64,000 nt of DNA, taken from assembly GCA_950295325.1 (NCBI GenBank), contig OX485806.1, forward strand, positions 46,681,169 through 46,745,168, read 5' to 3'. Made by a program: the position numbers and the translations under genes. Shown here one piece after another: positions 44,298-57,837 of this stretch. Source of the stretch: Polytrichum commune (Eukaryota; Streptophyta; Polytrichopsida; Polytrichales; Polytrichaceae). Position 1 is the first letter of the stretch; each line of letters starts with the position of its first letter. The notes under the pieces were generated by a model. The model did not search any database. It was given only the letters and a program-made list of their open reading frames with translations, and was not told the DNA's origin.

Positions 44298-47200
44298 TGT
44301 GGGAGCACACGAACACCAAAAATTCCGGATAGGCATTTTTTAATGCCTAATCCGGTCTGTTCGGATGATCCGAGTATCGTCCAGGGATTATGTGAAGTGC
44401 AGGGTGTCAGGGACACATTTTTTCTGCTTGAAAATCGACCACCGGCCGGGTTGACTTTCCGGATCCGGATAGTCATTTGGAAGTCCTTATTCCGGGACTT
44501 CCCTTCCGGAATGAACCTCTATAATTAAGTCTTACTCCTACATGCATCTTTCCTCAATACCTACTTACCTACTTCCTACCTCCATTGATGATTGGGTTCA
44601 TCCGGTGAAGACGTCCCTATATGGTCAGAATCCGGATTTCTCTCACAACTAGTCCGGATCGGCCTAATATTTCCTAGCAAGTCACACAGAGAATCCGGAT
44701 GGTTCCCGGAACTACAACGACATAAAAGTCAGGATTCGGCCGGAGATCTGTTAATCCGGGATAACTGGGCGATCCGTGCCACTTTCCGGATTATCCCGCC
44801 CAAAGACTGTGAGACCTCTTCAAAAGGTCGGATGGCGTAAGTCCGACACCTCCCTGATCTTACCCAGTCCTAACGACGGCTATCTCACATGGACGTTACC
44901 CAGGCATCCGGAATAATGAGGTTTCCTTCCCATTACACGCCGGAAATGACCTCCGGACCGGAATCCTAACTGTTCCGGATTCTCTCCTCTTTCCGACAGA
45001 CCAATCCGGCTACAACGAACTTAGGCTCTACTAAATCTGAGATAACTGGGCGATCCATACCACTTTCCGGATTGCCCCGCCCAGGATCCGTGAGACCTCT
45101 TCAGAAGGTCGGATGGCGTAAGTCCGGCATCTCCCTAATCTTACCTAGTCCTAACGACGGCTATCTCACACGGGCGTTACCCAAACATCCGGAATAATGA
45201 GGTTTCCTTCCCACTACACTCAGAAAGGATCCATAGTATTGTAGTCGGATCCGATCCGGGTTTCCTCTCCTTTGTCCTATCCGTACTTCCTACTCATTCA
45301 TTCCCTCTAGATCTGCAATATTCTCCTAACAATCCGTGCACAAAAAAGTCAGAATAGATGGAGAACTAGAGCTTTATTGAGTAGGGAGCAGCAACATACA
45401 ACATCGGAGAAGAGATCCCTTCTCAAGCTTCTTATTCAGCCTTAAGTAGAGGCCACAATCCCTAACTACTGGTGGTGGCCCAAGTGGCCACCCAGAAAAC
45501 CCCAAGTGACGAGAAATCCAGAAACGCGTCCTTCACGGAATTTCCGGATCTCGATCCGCTTTTCGCGCTGACAAAAATTTGAATTTACAGTTTTGTCAAA
45601 ACCCAAAAAGGGGATTTCCTAACTCTACCTACCTAATTCTGAACTACCTACTCCTGATCTACCTAATGCTAATCTGCCTAAGCCTAATCTAAGTGGTGCG
45701 GTGCTTCTTCAAAGTTGTCCCTTCCTTGGTTTGACTCGCGGGCCCGCTGATGGCAAAAGAGCCTCCCCCGGGGGTCAAAAGTCGTCGCTCCTGCAACCTC
45801 GTAAATACCCTCCTCATGTTTGGGGAAGGGGCGACCTCTTCTTCGGAATCGTCTGCCGCGGCCGGATCCTCTCCCGATCCGTCACCCGATCCGGATCGCG
45901 TTGCACCGGAAGCATTCTTCTCCTTTCGGGACCTCTGGCCAGGTGAGGGGTCACTTCTGGTGGCCCGCTCCTTGTTCCGGCCACATGAGACGGAAGTCGT
46001 CCGGGGATCCCTCGCGGACATCGCATGTGAGGGTGGAGGAGCCCACGGCTCCACTATCATGCAGTCAAGAGCAGGAACGGGCGAAACCTGCGATACCAGT
46101 GCCTTACCCCTATCCAGAGTCTTCGTCCGATCCGGCGTCCTCATCCTTTCCGGAGTTCTAGCCCTCTTCGGCATTCCGGACCGCCCTGACGCCCTACCGT
46201 GACCCGGATTCGGTGATTGTCCCCGTTCGGACCTGGCTGACCATTCTATACTTTTCCGTCGAACTAGGGATGAGCAGGGCCGTTCCGGAATAGGGGTCTT
46301 ATCTCGATCCGGAACTCTTCCAGATTCCGGTAGCTGGGAAGTTCCGGCTGGCTGACTGGGCCCCGCACCCGCCTGTGAGGCCAGAACCAGTTCCACCTCC
46401 CCAATAACCTCATACAGAGTGCCCATCAGAGATCCGGGTGGACTCGGATAGAGCATCCACCTGGGGGTACCACCTGGCAGTAGCTTCTGGATCTCCTTGA
46501 GCAGATCCTTTATCGAGTGGGAGTACTTTACCAGGATTGGGAGCGTTTGCTGGGCGGAAGACGGATCCGCTGACTCCATCAACTGGTCGTAGAGGTGTGC
46601 CTTGTTGACGATCTCTCCTGGATGGCCCACTAACTCCCGGACCCAGCTCAAAACCACAATTTGTTCCGCCTAGTACTTCCGGATTTCTTCGCTCTTCTGG
46701 GCGAGCTCCCGGGTCATAGCGGCCACCTGTGCCGCCAGCTATGCCTTCTCCGTCTCCAGGGTCTCCACTTGTTTCCGGTTTGTCCGCTTGGCCAACTCCC
46801 GGAGGATAATTCAGGGTCCACAATTGCCTAGGGCCCTGTTCACTCCCCGGGTGATGTGCTCCATCCGGAAGTACTGGTTGTGGAGCTCCGTCAACTCATC
46901 CCGGATGCGCTTAAAGGGGGCTTCCGGAAACTCAAAGGTGGAGAGGTCGATGTCTTTCCAGGGAATTTCCCGGCTGGGTCCTGCTTCCTATCGGGGCGGT
47001 GGCGAGGCGGGTTTCCGGACCTTCTGAGGAGACGAAACCAGAGGTGGTTCCAGAACCGCTGTGTCGCTCGAGTCCTCTGCTTCGGTCTCCGCAACTTCGA
47101 CTTCCGAACCAATCTTGTACACCACCTCATCTTCCGCTATTGTCAGCATGTCCTCCTCTTCTTTGTTGATGCAACCGTGGTGCTGGTAGAGGTGGAGGAT

Positions 47201-48255
47201 GTAAGGGGAAAGAAAGGAGGGTTTCCGACCAATGTGGGGGATGGATTTCTCTACATACTCCTAAATTAATCTACCCCAATTTACAGGCCGGACTCCGGAC
47301 ATGGCCCCGAACAGGGTGTTAGCTTGGGCTTTTCCGGACTAAAGATGGGGAGAATGAATTCTATGACTCTCCTCTCTCTAAGGTCCCGGCAATTCCCGGG
47401 ATGGAATCCGTCCTTCGGATCTGGGTCCGTTCGGAATTTCCCTACGTAAAAACTATCCTGGCGGCTAGCCCAGCCCAGACCTCCGACGTCCATTTCTACG
47501 GCTCCTGCCTCATTGTCCGAATCCACTGATTGCCTCTCTCAAACAGGAATTCCCGCAATGTGGCCTCCGCCCGGAGATTCCAGGGTTTGGCAAGTAATCC
47601 CTCGCAACCCATCCGACTAAGGTCCTCTATGAGCTCCTTCAGCTCGGAATCTCTCTTCGGGGTGGCCGGCGATACCGGTTTCACGGGAATTGGGACCTGC
47701 TCCCTCTCATCTTCCTCTCGCGCTTTTGGCATTTTACTTTGCACCCTCAATCCTTTAACAATCCCCGGCTTCTTCCCTCCGAAATTCTATCCGCTAACCA
47801 CTAAGGAATCCCAGCAAACCAGCTGCTGGTGACTCAAAAAACAGCTCACCACTCGTTCTCTCAACAATGCCGCTCGCGCAAATGGCTCGGAGAAGGAGAA
47901 AAATTCCCTTAAGTATTATCCCCCTCTTCCTCTAACAGGTCTAGGTCCGTAACCATTTCCTCCGCAACCATTCAGATTCCGTTGCAACCGTTCGGATTCC
48001 GGTGTAACCGTTTTCCGGACCGGACCGTTTCGGGCCGGATCGTTTAAAAACGATCTCCCCGAATTAAGTTCTGGTCCATCCAAATGGTCCGTTATAATCA
48101 TTTTAACGCGTAAGGCGGATGCTTAGAACCTTATTTCATAAAACAACTAACCTACCCTAGGAAATCCTACTTTGAGACCAATACCAAGGTATTATCCGGA
48201 TATTAATCCGGTTAGGAAGCCAATCCGGATTTTCGTAGATTTTTGGGCTCCCATA
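44298..48255 (-). mobile_element. Complete gag-bearing retroelement-like insertion without visible pol
   Basis: The ends are TGTGGGAGC at 44298 and GGGCTCCCATA at 48255, flanked by an exact 5-bp duplication, GCGAG (44293-44297 and 48256-48260). Minus-strand frames between about 47750 and 45690 look gag-like: FHPGNCRDLRERRVIEFILP near 47370, and a long serine/proline/basic stretch (REKNASGATRSGSGDGSGED near 45900). The sense 3' region holds AATAAA (complement at 45373-45378) and a tandem duplication. No reverse transcriptase or integrase was seen, so it would be non-autonomous. It looks broken by a few breaks (perhaps three or more) and is younger than repeat family X, into which it inserted. 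A partial relative lies at 1-1140. I could not find a direct LTR pair. Confidence 0.7.
44757..45230. repeat. Tandem duplication inside the gag-bearing insertion
   Basis: 'gataactgggcgatcc' at about 44760 recurs at about 45040. 'gtgagacctcttcaaaaggt', 'cctaacgacggctatctcac' and 'ccggaataatgaggtttcc' follow in both. The period is about 283 bp. The second unit is truncated. Confidence 0.8.
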
Positions 48256-49200
48256 GCGAGCAACATCAAAATTTTCCTCCATTGATTTGTAGAAGATTTA
48301 AAACATTGGGTGGTTATTCTTTAGGATTTGCGCATTTTCCGTGCACACAATTCATAGGGAACGTCTACCTCCTTCCCCTCCTAGTATTGCCATAGGTGTA
48401 TGCTGGAAATCTATGGGATTGTAGAGGAAATTTGTTTGGGTATACGCATATCTAGGTTTTTTCTTGATTTTTGCAAATTAAAAAAAAAATCTCCAATAGA
48501 ACATGTCATAATGAACCAAGGGGAGGACAATTGCACGGAGGTCTATTATATTTTTGTCCGGAACAACTATGTTTACAAGAGAGCGAAAAAGAATTAACAT
48601 TGGTTGAACGGAAAGGCAATTTTTAACAAGTGACCCTGATGAAAATGGAAACCCCAAGCAATCCATCATTTTCTCTACCACCAAAGAAACTTCATACTCA
48701 TATATGAGTTTTTTCATGGTTTCCAACTGGCTTTGCAATTTTCGGTTCACAACTGCAAGTTAACGGCCTATTACCACAATCTCAAGCTCAAGCTTCTCAC
48801 CTTCGGAGTCAAACATTACAAAAGGTGGACAACAAAAAAAGGTTTGAAGAGGTTGCCCCAATTTCTACTCCAAAAACCCACAATTTTCCTCCTACAAGCG
48901 GATCCCAATTTGACATACAAACAATAATGCAAGCATTAGTTTTACCTCACTCAAAATAGTGGAATAGGGGTTTCCCTCTTGGTCTTCCAAAACATGGCAT
49001 CGATATAGGTTGCACATGGGAGGATTAGGTATTTAATTTGAGGGTTTGGAGGACAACATGCGAGTATGACTGTGTAGGCAACCATTGACTACATGTCATG
49101 ATTCAAATTCAAGCAAATAGAAAGAAAAAACACCCACAATCCAAAAATAACAAAAAACCAAAAATTGACCCAACTCACATATTGGATTTTACATTTAATA
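48256..49200 (-). repeat. Repeat family X, copy 2 (right part)
   Basis: Sequence continues past the insertion. The minus-strand fragment at 48478-48750 (RKLQSQLETMKKLIYEYEV) is coiled-coil-like, as is the fragment at the equivalent place in copy 1. No named family. The end of the repeat is not resolved. Confidence 0.35.
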
Positions 49201-52086
49201 GTAGTTGGAGTCGTCTTTAGACCTTTGCAACGCATTTTTTGCGCTTAACCTTGGAGGTATTTGGTCGTTGCACAAGAAAACCTTCCTCCTCAACGCCCCC
49301 TCCCTCTTCGTCACTCTTTTCTTCCTTTGCGTTCCTTTTTTCCTACATGCTACCTCCACAGTCCCCTCTATCCTCTTTGTCCTTTTTTTTTCCACAACCA
49401 CTTGCCTATGCGTGGCCTCCCGCCTTTCTACCTCTTCTCGCCTTTGGTCTTTGAAGTTGGCCTCCCAATTCCCTCTTCCCTCATTTGCATGCCTCAATTT
49501 GCACTGCCCTCTCCCTTCGATGCACTAGAATCTTGGTTGTAAGGAGTCAGCGCCAAGAAGCTTGACCTTTCCACTTGCCTAGTCAACTCCAACGTCAATG
49601 AACCGTTATAAATTAACATGCCTAAACAATCCCAAACAACCAGGCTTGGACAATTTCTCCATGCAAAGGAAGGATTATACGCATACAACTCACACGTGTG
49701 GCCACATACAATACCCATGTTGACTACATGGCTAAGGTGGGTACCACATTCACCATGTTTGGTGACTGTCACCTACATGGCAACCGTGTAGGTAGACGAC
49801 CCATTACAAGTACTTGCAGGATGTAAGGCCTATGCTCATGTTTAAATTTCTTTGCCAATAACCCAATGATGATTAGATATTATTGTACATTATTGCGTTA
49901 ACAAAAATTATGCCTAAATTCGTGATAGTTTAGTCAATTAAGCATATGTGGACTTATTAAAACACTACATAGGTGTGACCAAAGTGGGTAGTCTTCATGA
50001 ATGCATACTTTACAATGTTTACAAACAACCAATGTGCGTGGATAAATTAAAGAGAGAGGGAAAAAATAAAAACAGGTGCATATTCCGATTCTACCCAATT
50101 CAAAACTTTGGTGCGTGATGACCTTCATGGAACATATTTCTTACAATTTCAAAACTGATGCCAATGGCCAACCACCACCTTTAATTGCACAAAACCTCAA
50201 AATATAGCGAAGAAATAACACCTATAAAATGTCTACAAAAACATATGATCATCAATTTCTCTGTTCAAATTGGTAAGGTCATTTGCAAATCACACCAATG
50301 TTGTTGAACAAGTCACTTGAGTTGAGATTATAGCAATTGGTTACTCTACTTATTGGGATGGCAACGTCAGTTGGATGGAATCACTTGCAATTGCAATAAC
50401 CATTTGCATGTTGTGTTTTTACGAGAAAATGGTTTATCTATGCGTATAAAAAAATGTTTGACGTAGTGCTATAGGGGTTCACGTACATATGCATTTGGAA
50501 TTTGTATTTAACTTCTTCTACATACATCAACAGGTAGACATTTTTGTGGAAGGAATTGGGCCCACCAACCTTGATATATATGACATGGTAGGATTTTTAT
50601 ATGAAACAATGTTAAACACCATGCATAACTTGAGAAAGCCATGGAATTCTCCAATATGCTTGTATAGACATCTACATATTTATGCATGTTTACATCCCTA
50701 TTTCAATTGTATTTTGGTGTGTTCTCTAACATAATGCAATAGATTTGTTGTAGAATTATTAAGCATATATAAAAACCCAATATACATACCACACCACCAA
50801 CATGGGAGACCCAACGCCTCAATGTGACTGAATGGATCCTATATGTGTCGCAATGTAGGATGAGAAATTATGGCATTGAGAGAAGGCCATGTATGCACAA
50901 CACCACATAAAATATGTGGTTTGCCCTTGCAAACTTTGCAAAGGGAGGAGTAAACACATGGCAATGGACACAACTCGAAATCATCTCATGGAAAATGAGT
51001 GACATACTTCTTCACAAGATGAAGAGGCCCAAGTGCGAGGGACAAATCTGGTGATGAATGGGATAACCACGTTTGTGGCGGTAGAGCCTCCTCCCCCAAC
51101 TTCCAGTGGACGAGAATGTTGGACTACAAAGGTTGTTTCAAAATGTGAATGCTATCTCACCCACAATTGTCCCTCCAACCCATGAACCTCATGGTGCAAT
51201 TCCTGAAGAATAATAAAACCTTAGAGATATGGCGCCAAATTGGGAAGATGTAGATTAGATGACCACGTTATAGAGGTTGTCCAACAAATCTAGACCATTG
51301 TGGATAATGTGCAAGCATAGGCAAGTTCTATGGAAGAGCATGGCAGAGTGATGGTAGAGATTGTTGCATCTACATCTAGATATCCACTTGGCAGACCTAA
51401 AATGAACGTCAGGATAACGGGTCCAAAGGACATGCCTCAAGATGTTATTGAGGATTTGAATATGATAGATGTTTTGTTGTCATGCCACCCCTTGTTTTTG
51501 GGGATCTCTGTGATAAAATTAGCCAAATTCAACCAAATTCTCTACCTTCAACATGTACCATGCTAAGGTGCTCATGGAGAAAGTCGGTGTGAGCCCGAAA
51601 AACATACTCATATGTTAATTAACCCTAATGCAAGCATTGGGAAAGAAAAGCAAGCAAAAGGGGTGAACCTCATCTTTAGGAAAAAAAAGAAAACAAAAAG
51701 TTAAGTGAAGTTACCATGTGCGGGGAGGTGGAACCTAAAAAGGGAGAAAATACCAACTAGAAGGGCCAAACCTGGTTTTTCTTTGGGGTGGCCCGAAAAT
51801 GCTGGGCAGCGCAAAAAAAAGGAGAAGATTGGAGGGGTCTTAGGAGGTAGGAGAGAGGAGAGCTTAGTATGCATGCGAGGGAAAGGGGCATGAAAATAGG
51901 AGGCGGAAACGTTGCCTCAACTTTGAAAGGGGAGTGTCTGAGCCATGATCATCCCTACCTTTAATTGCATCGTGGTCCAGGTGAGGGATCCCCCTTCCAC
52001 CCTTGTCATAAATCACCCATTACAATGTATGGCTTCCCCACGTCAATTGTTGAATTGATGCATTGAAATTTTTTTCTTTATTATAA
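49201..52086. other. Unassigned stretch
   Basis: No recognisable gene. A plus-strand frame at 51330-51566 (RVMVEIVASTSRYPLGRPKM) has natural composition but no family I know and no extension. Pyrimidine-rich sequence at 49,260-49,500 makes open frames on both strands that look incidental. Confidence 0.35.
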
Positions 52087-55000
52087 TTGAACCCACAAGC
52101 ATTCACAAATATTTGTAAGCCCTCACAAGCAACCCACACTCTATCCCTACCTAAATCCTATAACTTCAATGCTAAGCGGCCCCCCTGGAGGTTTTGGTGT
52201 TTAGATGCTAACTGTGTAATTAATTCAAAGGTGGCCTTAGGCTACAGTGCTAAATACCAAACCAACACGGCCTCGGGAAAACCCAGCCGTCCCCCCTCGG
52301 GCTTATTCCCAGCCGTTGATACCGACCGGCCTGTCACCCCTTCGGGGAAGCCTTCCAGCGTGTTCGGCTCCTCAGACCTCCCAACATTCTCCTCCTCACT
52401 GTATCGCTACCCCTCCTCGACACCCAGGCTCGCCTCCCCTGTTCGAGTTTGTCGAAGATGTTGAATCCGGCCTCTGGAAGGGTGCTAGAGGGTAGTCCAG
52501 CAGTCCAACGCTGATTCCTGAGGCCACTTCCCAACACAGTGATTTGCTGGTCGGCATTCGGTTTACTTAAGCCTAAGGACTTCCCGCATTGTTGGTCAGA
52601 GGTTGCTTTCCGTTGCTCTTTCGGCAGCTACCCATTCCTCTAGTATGCGACACCACCTACAATCTCAGTAGTGTAGAGACAACGCCCTTAATCCTTCCCT
52701 GTGAAGGTGCGAAATCCTCAACTGAGCCTCCCCTGGCACATTCAATTTCAATTCCTTCCGTGCATCCCTCCTTATTTGGCTCCCATTGTCACGGCAGTTG
52801 CCCGACTTCCTACCTTCCAGCATGCACAAATATCTTTCTCCTTTCCTAGTCGAATGGAATTCAGGTGAGCCAGCATTGAACCCTCGCGACTAAGTGATGT
52901 GGTTGTTGCCCAGCTCCGTCTCGCCTCCCCTGTCCCAATATACTCCCTTGGTGCGCTTCAAAATTACCTACCCAACCATCCTCTCACTCGGTTGCAATCC
53001 AACAACTTCCGACTCGGTGCATCAATCCTCACTCCTGTAGCAACCTGCATTGCCCAGGGTCTTCCTGCCGCATTTGGCACCGCCCTCTGGCTATCCCCTA
53101 CCGCACACTGTAGTTGGTTTTTGCTCTCACTTAAATAACCCAAAACCTAGGGTACAGACTCTCAAGTAAAGACTTAACTGGTGTCTATAACAGGCATTTG
53201 TCACTTCATAGCTCATTAATTAGACCAAAGGGTTGCTATCTTCACTCCAAAATATGTTTAATATGCTCTTTGCTATCTTTTTCTCTCCTATAATTCCTCT
53301 CACTGTGTCTCATTCAGTGGGGTATGTGTGTCAGTCTCAGTAGTAACCATCTCGTCATGAGATTTTGTATAACAATAGTCAAGAGAGAACAATAGTCTTT
53401 GAGTAACACAATTGTCTTTGGTAACCATTGGCCAATGCATCTTCAAATCAAAACAATTCCTTCATTATTTGGTCAATGCTAATTCCAATACAAAACAATT
53501 GTTTATTCCTTATCTTCGGATTTAATCTCTACTCACAACTTATGCAATTAACCATTATCAGTCAAGCTATAGTCTTGGTCGCCCTGCACAACCTGCGACA
53601 ACAACAACCAGGGTAGCACACAAGATAATAGTTGAAAGGGTTAAATCACATTCCATACTCAAAGATCTTTCCTCTTGATTAATTATCGATTATAAATTTG
53701 ATTAAGATGATATTAACTTATGCCTAGATCCCCTTAATAAACCAAAGTTTATCTTACTTAATTCACACTTAATCTCTCTTGCAATCCTTATTTTCTTTCT
53801 CCAATCAATTGATCAAAAGTGATTTCTCATCACTTCAGTTGATTAGGACTATCTCTCTTAAATTCCATTCTTCTTAATTATGAATTTATCAGCCTAAGTT
53901 CAGATTCCAATGATAATCTCTTACGACTGAACAATATTTATTTAATCTCTTCCTACCTTCCTCATGTTAACACTAACCATTCCACACGATGGTCTGACTC
54001 TTGGCCTCTCGGCCTCCTCTCAGCCTACAAAGAATTCCACCATAGCCAATAGTTACACAATATCCCAGTTAATGCTCTGCTGACACTTGGCCTTCTCTCT
54101 TTCTCTCCCTCTTCGTCCATTATCGGCAACCCCTCTCTCAGGGAGATTATAGTTTTCTTCCATTTGCTCTTATCAATCTCAGTCACCCTCTCACTCAGAC
54201 GATAGTTTAACTATGATCGTTCGGTCTGTGTGCTCATAGTTGTACGCCTCTTCACTCTTGGTAAACCTCTCATTACATTCTTATCTTTTCTTCAGGATAT
54301 ACTTCTCAATCCGAACATAAGTCACTCATAAGGTCAACCGATTACCCTTTGGACTTGCAGTTTCAATCAATTCAACTATGTACCAGTCCTCTCATCCGAT
54401 GATGGTTGCACAATTGTTAGTATCACTCGCCAATAGTTTCTCTTCTCGATTTCTCTTCCCTCTCAGATTATTCATTTACTCGCTTATCGTGATTCATCTT
54501 ATTCACTCACATTCTCCATCACTATTTATTCACAACTTCTCCCCCAATCCTTACTTACTCACGGTGATCCGAATGCACACAATTAGCACTCTCCAGTTCA
54601 TCCCTTTTTTTAAATCCCTGAATCTCTCCTCTTCAATCTCAGATTAATCTAATCTCTGCCCACATGGCTTCATCCTCTCTGGTTCACTCATACTTTCAAT
54701 CACGTCCTCAGTCTATCACTATTTCGATTACAGACGATAGTTATCCAGACTCACAAACAATCACACTATGCAAGACAATAGTTCGATCATTCTCGGCCAT
54801 TCATCATAACTCATAATTCAAAACAACAATAAACTTCAGTAGCAGATAGTGTCTCGCAATCGCTGCTTTGATCACTACATCTACCCTAAAAATAGTTAAG
54901 CGATTGACCTCGCACAATCTGTGTCGAGGGAGACTAGACCATTACTTAAACAATGCGCTCAAAATTATCACAGGAATGTCTGCCTTTGCCATCCTCGCCA

Positions 55001-55568
55001 GCCCTCTTACGGAGGCGAGGAAGACGATAGTTTCTATAACTACCTAAGGGCACCTAAGCCCGTGCCTATAGTTCTAACTACTCCCTATAGTTCAACTATC
55101 TTCATCCGACTGGATGAACTTCATCTATTTACTACCTCTTTGCTCACAGTTGAACTAAGAGACCAAAAATTTGGCTCACACACACCAGAGAGAGCGACCT
55201 TGGCACTGAGCATTCCCTCATCCTCTCGACTGGATCCTATAATTCAGGCTCCGTCCCAGTTGGGAAGGTCTCCCGGTCCTTAAACGAACAGTCCTCAAGA
55301 CTAAAACAAACTCAAACCCAGCCCTCAACCCTTAAAACTTCCATCACTCCACTCAACCTTAATTAATTCCACAATTTTTAAGAGTTTTTTTTTTGCAATA
55401 ATTCAACCCCCCTAAGCCCCACTAACATCTTAAGACTAACTTACTTAAATCGAATCCTAACCTTCCACTCTTTTTATTTCCCTTCATAAACTCAAAATGA
55501 CACTGCTCTAACTTTTTAATGTTTCCTTGGCCTCGCTGAAGCATGTGGGCACAAAAATGGGCTCACAT
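52087..55568 (-). mobile_element. LTR-like 3' region of a Ty3/gypsy relic
   Basis: Immediately beyond the pol C-terminus (minus sense) the sequence begins TGTGAGCCCATTTTTGTGCCC at 55568, like the LTR-like segment at 28348. The following C/T-rich DNA lacks genes, repeats words such as 'gacgatagtt' and 'acaatagt', and may be one long LTR or an LTR plus other debris. The left boundary at about 52.1-53.2 kb is not resolved. The element is old and broken. Confidence 0.4.
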
Positions 55569-56460
55569 AACTAGCGACCGTCAGGGGATGGATCTTGAGC
55601 CTCTTGCTTTGCAGGCAAGTGGTGATGTCAAGACCGGTACTCCTTGCACCGACTCCCAGACGTGCGTGTCGGGAAGCTTTCTCCATTCAACGTCTCCAAT
55701 TGCAACGAGTTGTTGGCGAATACCTCCCGAACAAGGTATGGCCCCAACCATACTGCATCGAACTTACCTGGAAATTCAAGTTTTCTAGCATCTTGAATCA
55801 CGACCATCATACCTGGTCGTAGTGCCCTCTTCTTGTGTTGTTTGTCGAATCTTATCTTCCTTCTTCTTTGGATGGCTTTGATGTGTTATGCTACCATCCA
55901 TCTTCTCTCATCAAACTCTTCCAAGGTTGTCAACCTATTTCTCAACGATTGACTATCCGTGAGACGCGACCGCACAACAACTCGTAATGACTCCACCTCA
56001 AACTCAATGAGTAAGGTGGCCTCCAACCCATACACTAAGGAGAATGGAGTGGCCTGTGTGGTCACCTTGAAGGTTGTTCTATAAGCCCACAATGCCGCTG
56101 TTAACTTGACGTCCCAATCCCTCTTCGAATCCAGCATTGTCTTACGAAGGATGCTCACCAATGTCCCGTTAACATGCTCTGTCTGACCATTGGTCTGCGG
56201 ATGATAAGGAGTTGTTTTCCTATGGTCTATCTTAAATCTATCTGTCAGCTCTTGAAACATCTCGTTTAGGAAGTGGGTGTCTCTATCACTAACTAGAATC
56301 TTGGGACACCCAAACCTTGAGATGATGTTCTCATACATGAATGTGGCGGCATTGGCGGCTGTGTTCGTTTTTACAGCTTTTGCTTCTGCCCACTTAGTCA
56401 AGTATTTTGGTATTAAAAGGGGCAGTGATGATGGTAGGGGCGTGACTGCAGTTGGGTGAT
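55569..56460 (-). mobile_element. Ty3/gypsy integrase and pol C-terminus relic
   Basis: The minus-strand frame at 55886-56401 is a Ty3/gypsy integrase core: KILVSDRDTHFLNEMFQELT, KTTPYHPQTNGQTEHVNGTL, ALWAYRTTFKVTTQATPFSL. The post-integrase motif RKLEFPGKFDAVWLGPYLV and the terminal FPTRTSGSRCKEYR lie at 55628-55810, the same family as the relic at 8883-10195. The upstream pol domains are absent from the window. Incomplete, broken, and moderately old. Confidence 0.85.
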
Positions 56461-57837
56461 AGGATTTTTATTTTTATTTTTTTCCTTTTGACCTATGTGA
56501 TTTGTGGCATCCATGAAGCTTCGAAGATGGTAGGGAGAACTAGAAGGAGAGGGGTGCACAAGGAATGCAATCAAATGCCATCAACACCTAAAGCGATCCG
56601 CATCGAGGAAGAAGAAGCGATGCCTTGATTCAACTTGTGGGGCAATCAAAAATTGAGGGAGCAACTCTTCGCCTTGTGACAACGGGCAAGCTTGGCCAAC
56701 AACGATCGTTGCAACGCGTCTCATTGCACCACTAACTTTAAATTTGACTTGAATCCTCTTTCGAGACTGGCCCTCAAACCTCTCTCCTCATTAGGGCGCA
56801 ACTTTACTCCCTCTATTTTGAGCCATTGGCTTCCATCTAAATTACTCAAACTTCTAGACAGACAAAAAGGGACGCATCGGGAGAGAAGAGAGTTGCATTC
56901 CTCCTGTGGGATCGGTGAAGGACAAGGGAGGGCCCAAGACACCACAGTGAGGTCTCAAATTCACGAAGAGGACGAAGAAGAAGCAAGGCAAAAATTCAGT
57001 TGATTCTTGCAGGGTGAGCGAAGCAGTTGCTCATCTTCAAAGGCCAGATACAGGAGGTAAGAGGATCTAGATCAGGTTATCTTGAGAGGTTGGATTGGCC
57101 TGAATAGTGGTCTTCATGGTTGTTGGAATGAACCACCGTGTGATGCTCTCCCCATCTATGCAAAAGGATGAGGATACATGGCGTGCACTCTCAATCGGTT
57201 CTGAAGGAAGTAAACTGGGAGCACAAATTGAATTCGGTAGGGGTTCCGTGATATTGGTGGAATTGAGAGGGTGTTTCTCATATCCATCATTATTATTATT
57301 ATTAGTAGTAGTAGTAGTAGTAGTAGAGCCGAGGGTCGTGTAACCAGGGAAAAACCCCAAGTGGTGAAGCCGGGGATTAATTGAATGGACACCAGTGCTT
57401 GATGAGGTTTTAAACAGGAGGATGGAGGTGGGAAATGAGCCGAATCCTCCGCTTGTGGAGGAAGGGCGCAATTAGGCTAGAACGGGGTATGAATTCAATT
57501 GATTCATAGGTTATAAACATTGTTGGTAATCAAACATTTGTGAATGCTCGCATGGTTTTAATAAAAAAATGTCATTCACACCATTTCTTTCATAATTAAT
57601 TAGAGTAATAAAAATGTATGTGAAAGTGATGACCTAGGTTATGTGACGGAGGATCCACCACCCGGAATAGGACGCAATCAAAGGGGGGTGATGATTCTTG
57701 CTCACAGTCGGCCATAGCTACAAAAACATACATGTTTACAAGAATGAATGTGTGTTTTTCCGAGGAGATGCAGACAAAATATGATAAAATATCTAGTTTG
57801 CAATACAAATTGATTCAAAATCTATGGAAATTCACAA
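56461..57837. other. Unassigned stretch with ATT/AGT microsatellite
   Basis: No recognisable gene. A compound trinucleotide repeat, (ATT)n then (AGT)n, occupies about 57286-57326. Glu/Lys-rich short frames near 56,900 look incidental. Confidence 0.5.

Noticed and set aside
53160-55500. Tandem array of 'gacgatagtt' words
   Set aside because: Spacing is irregular and the words are too short to call an array; it is left as part of the LTR-like region.
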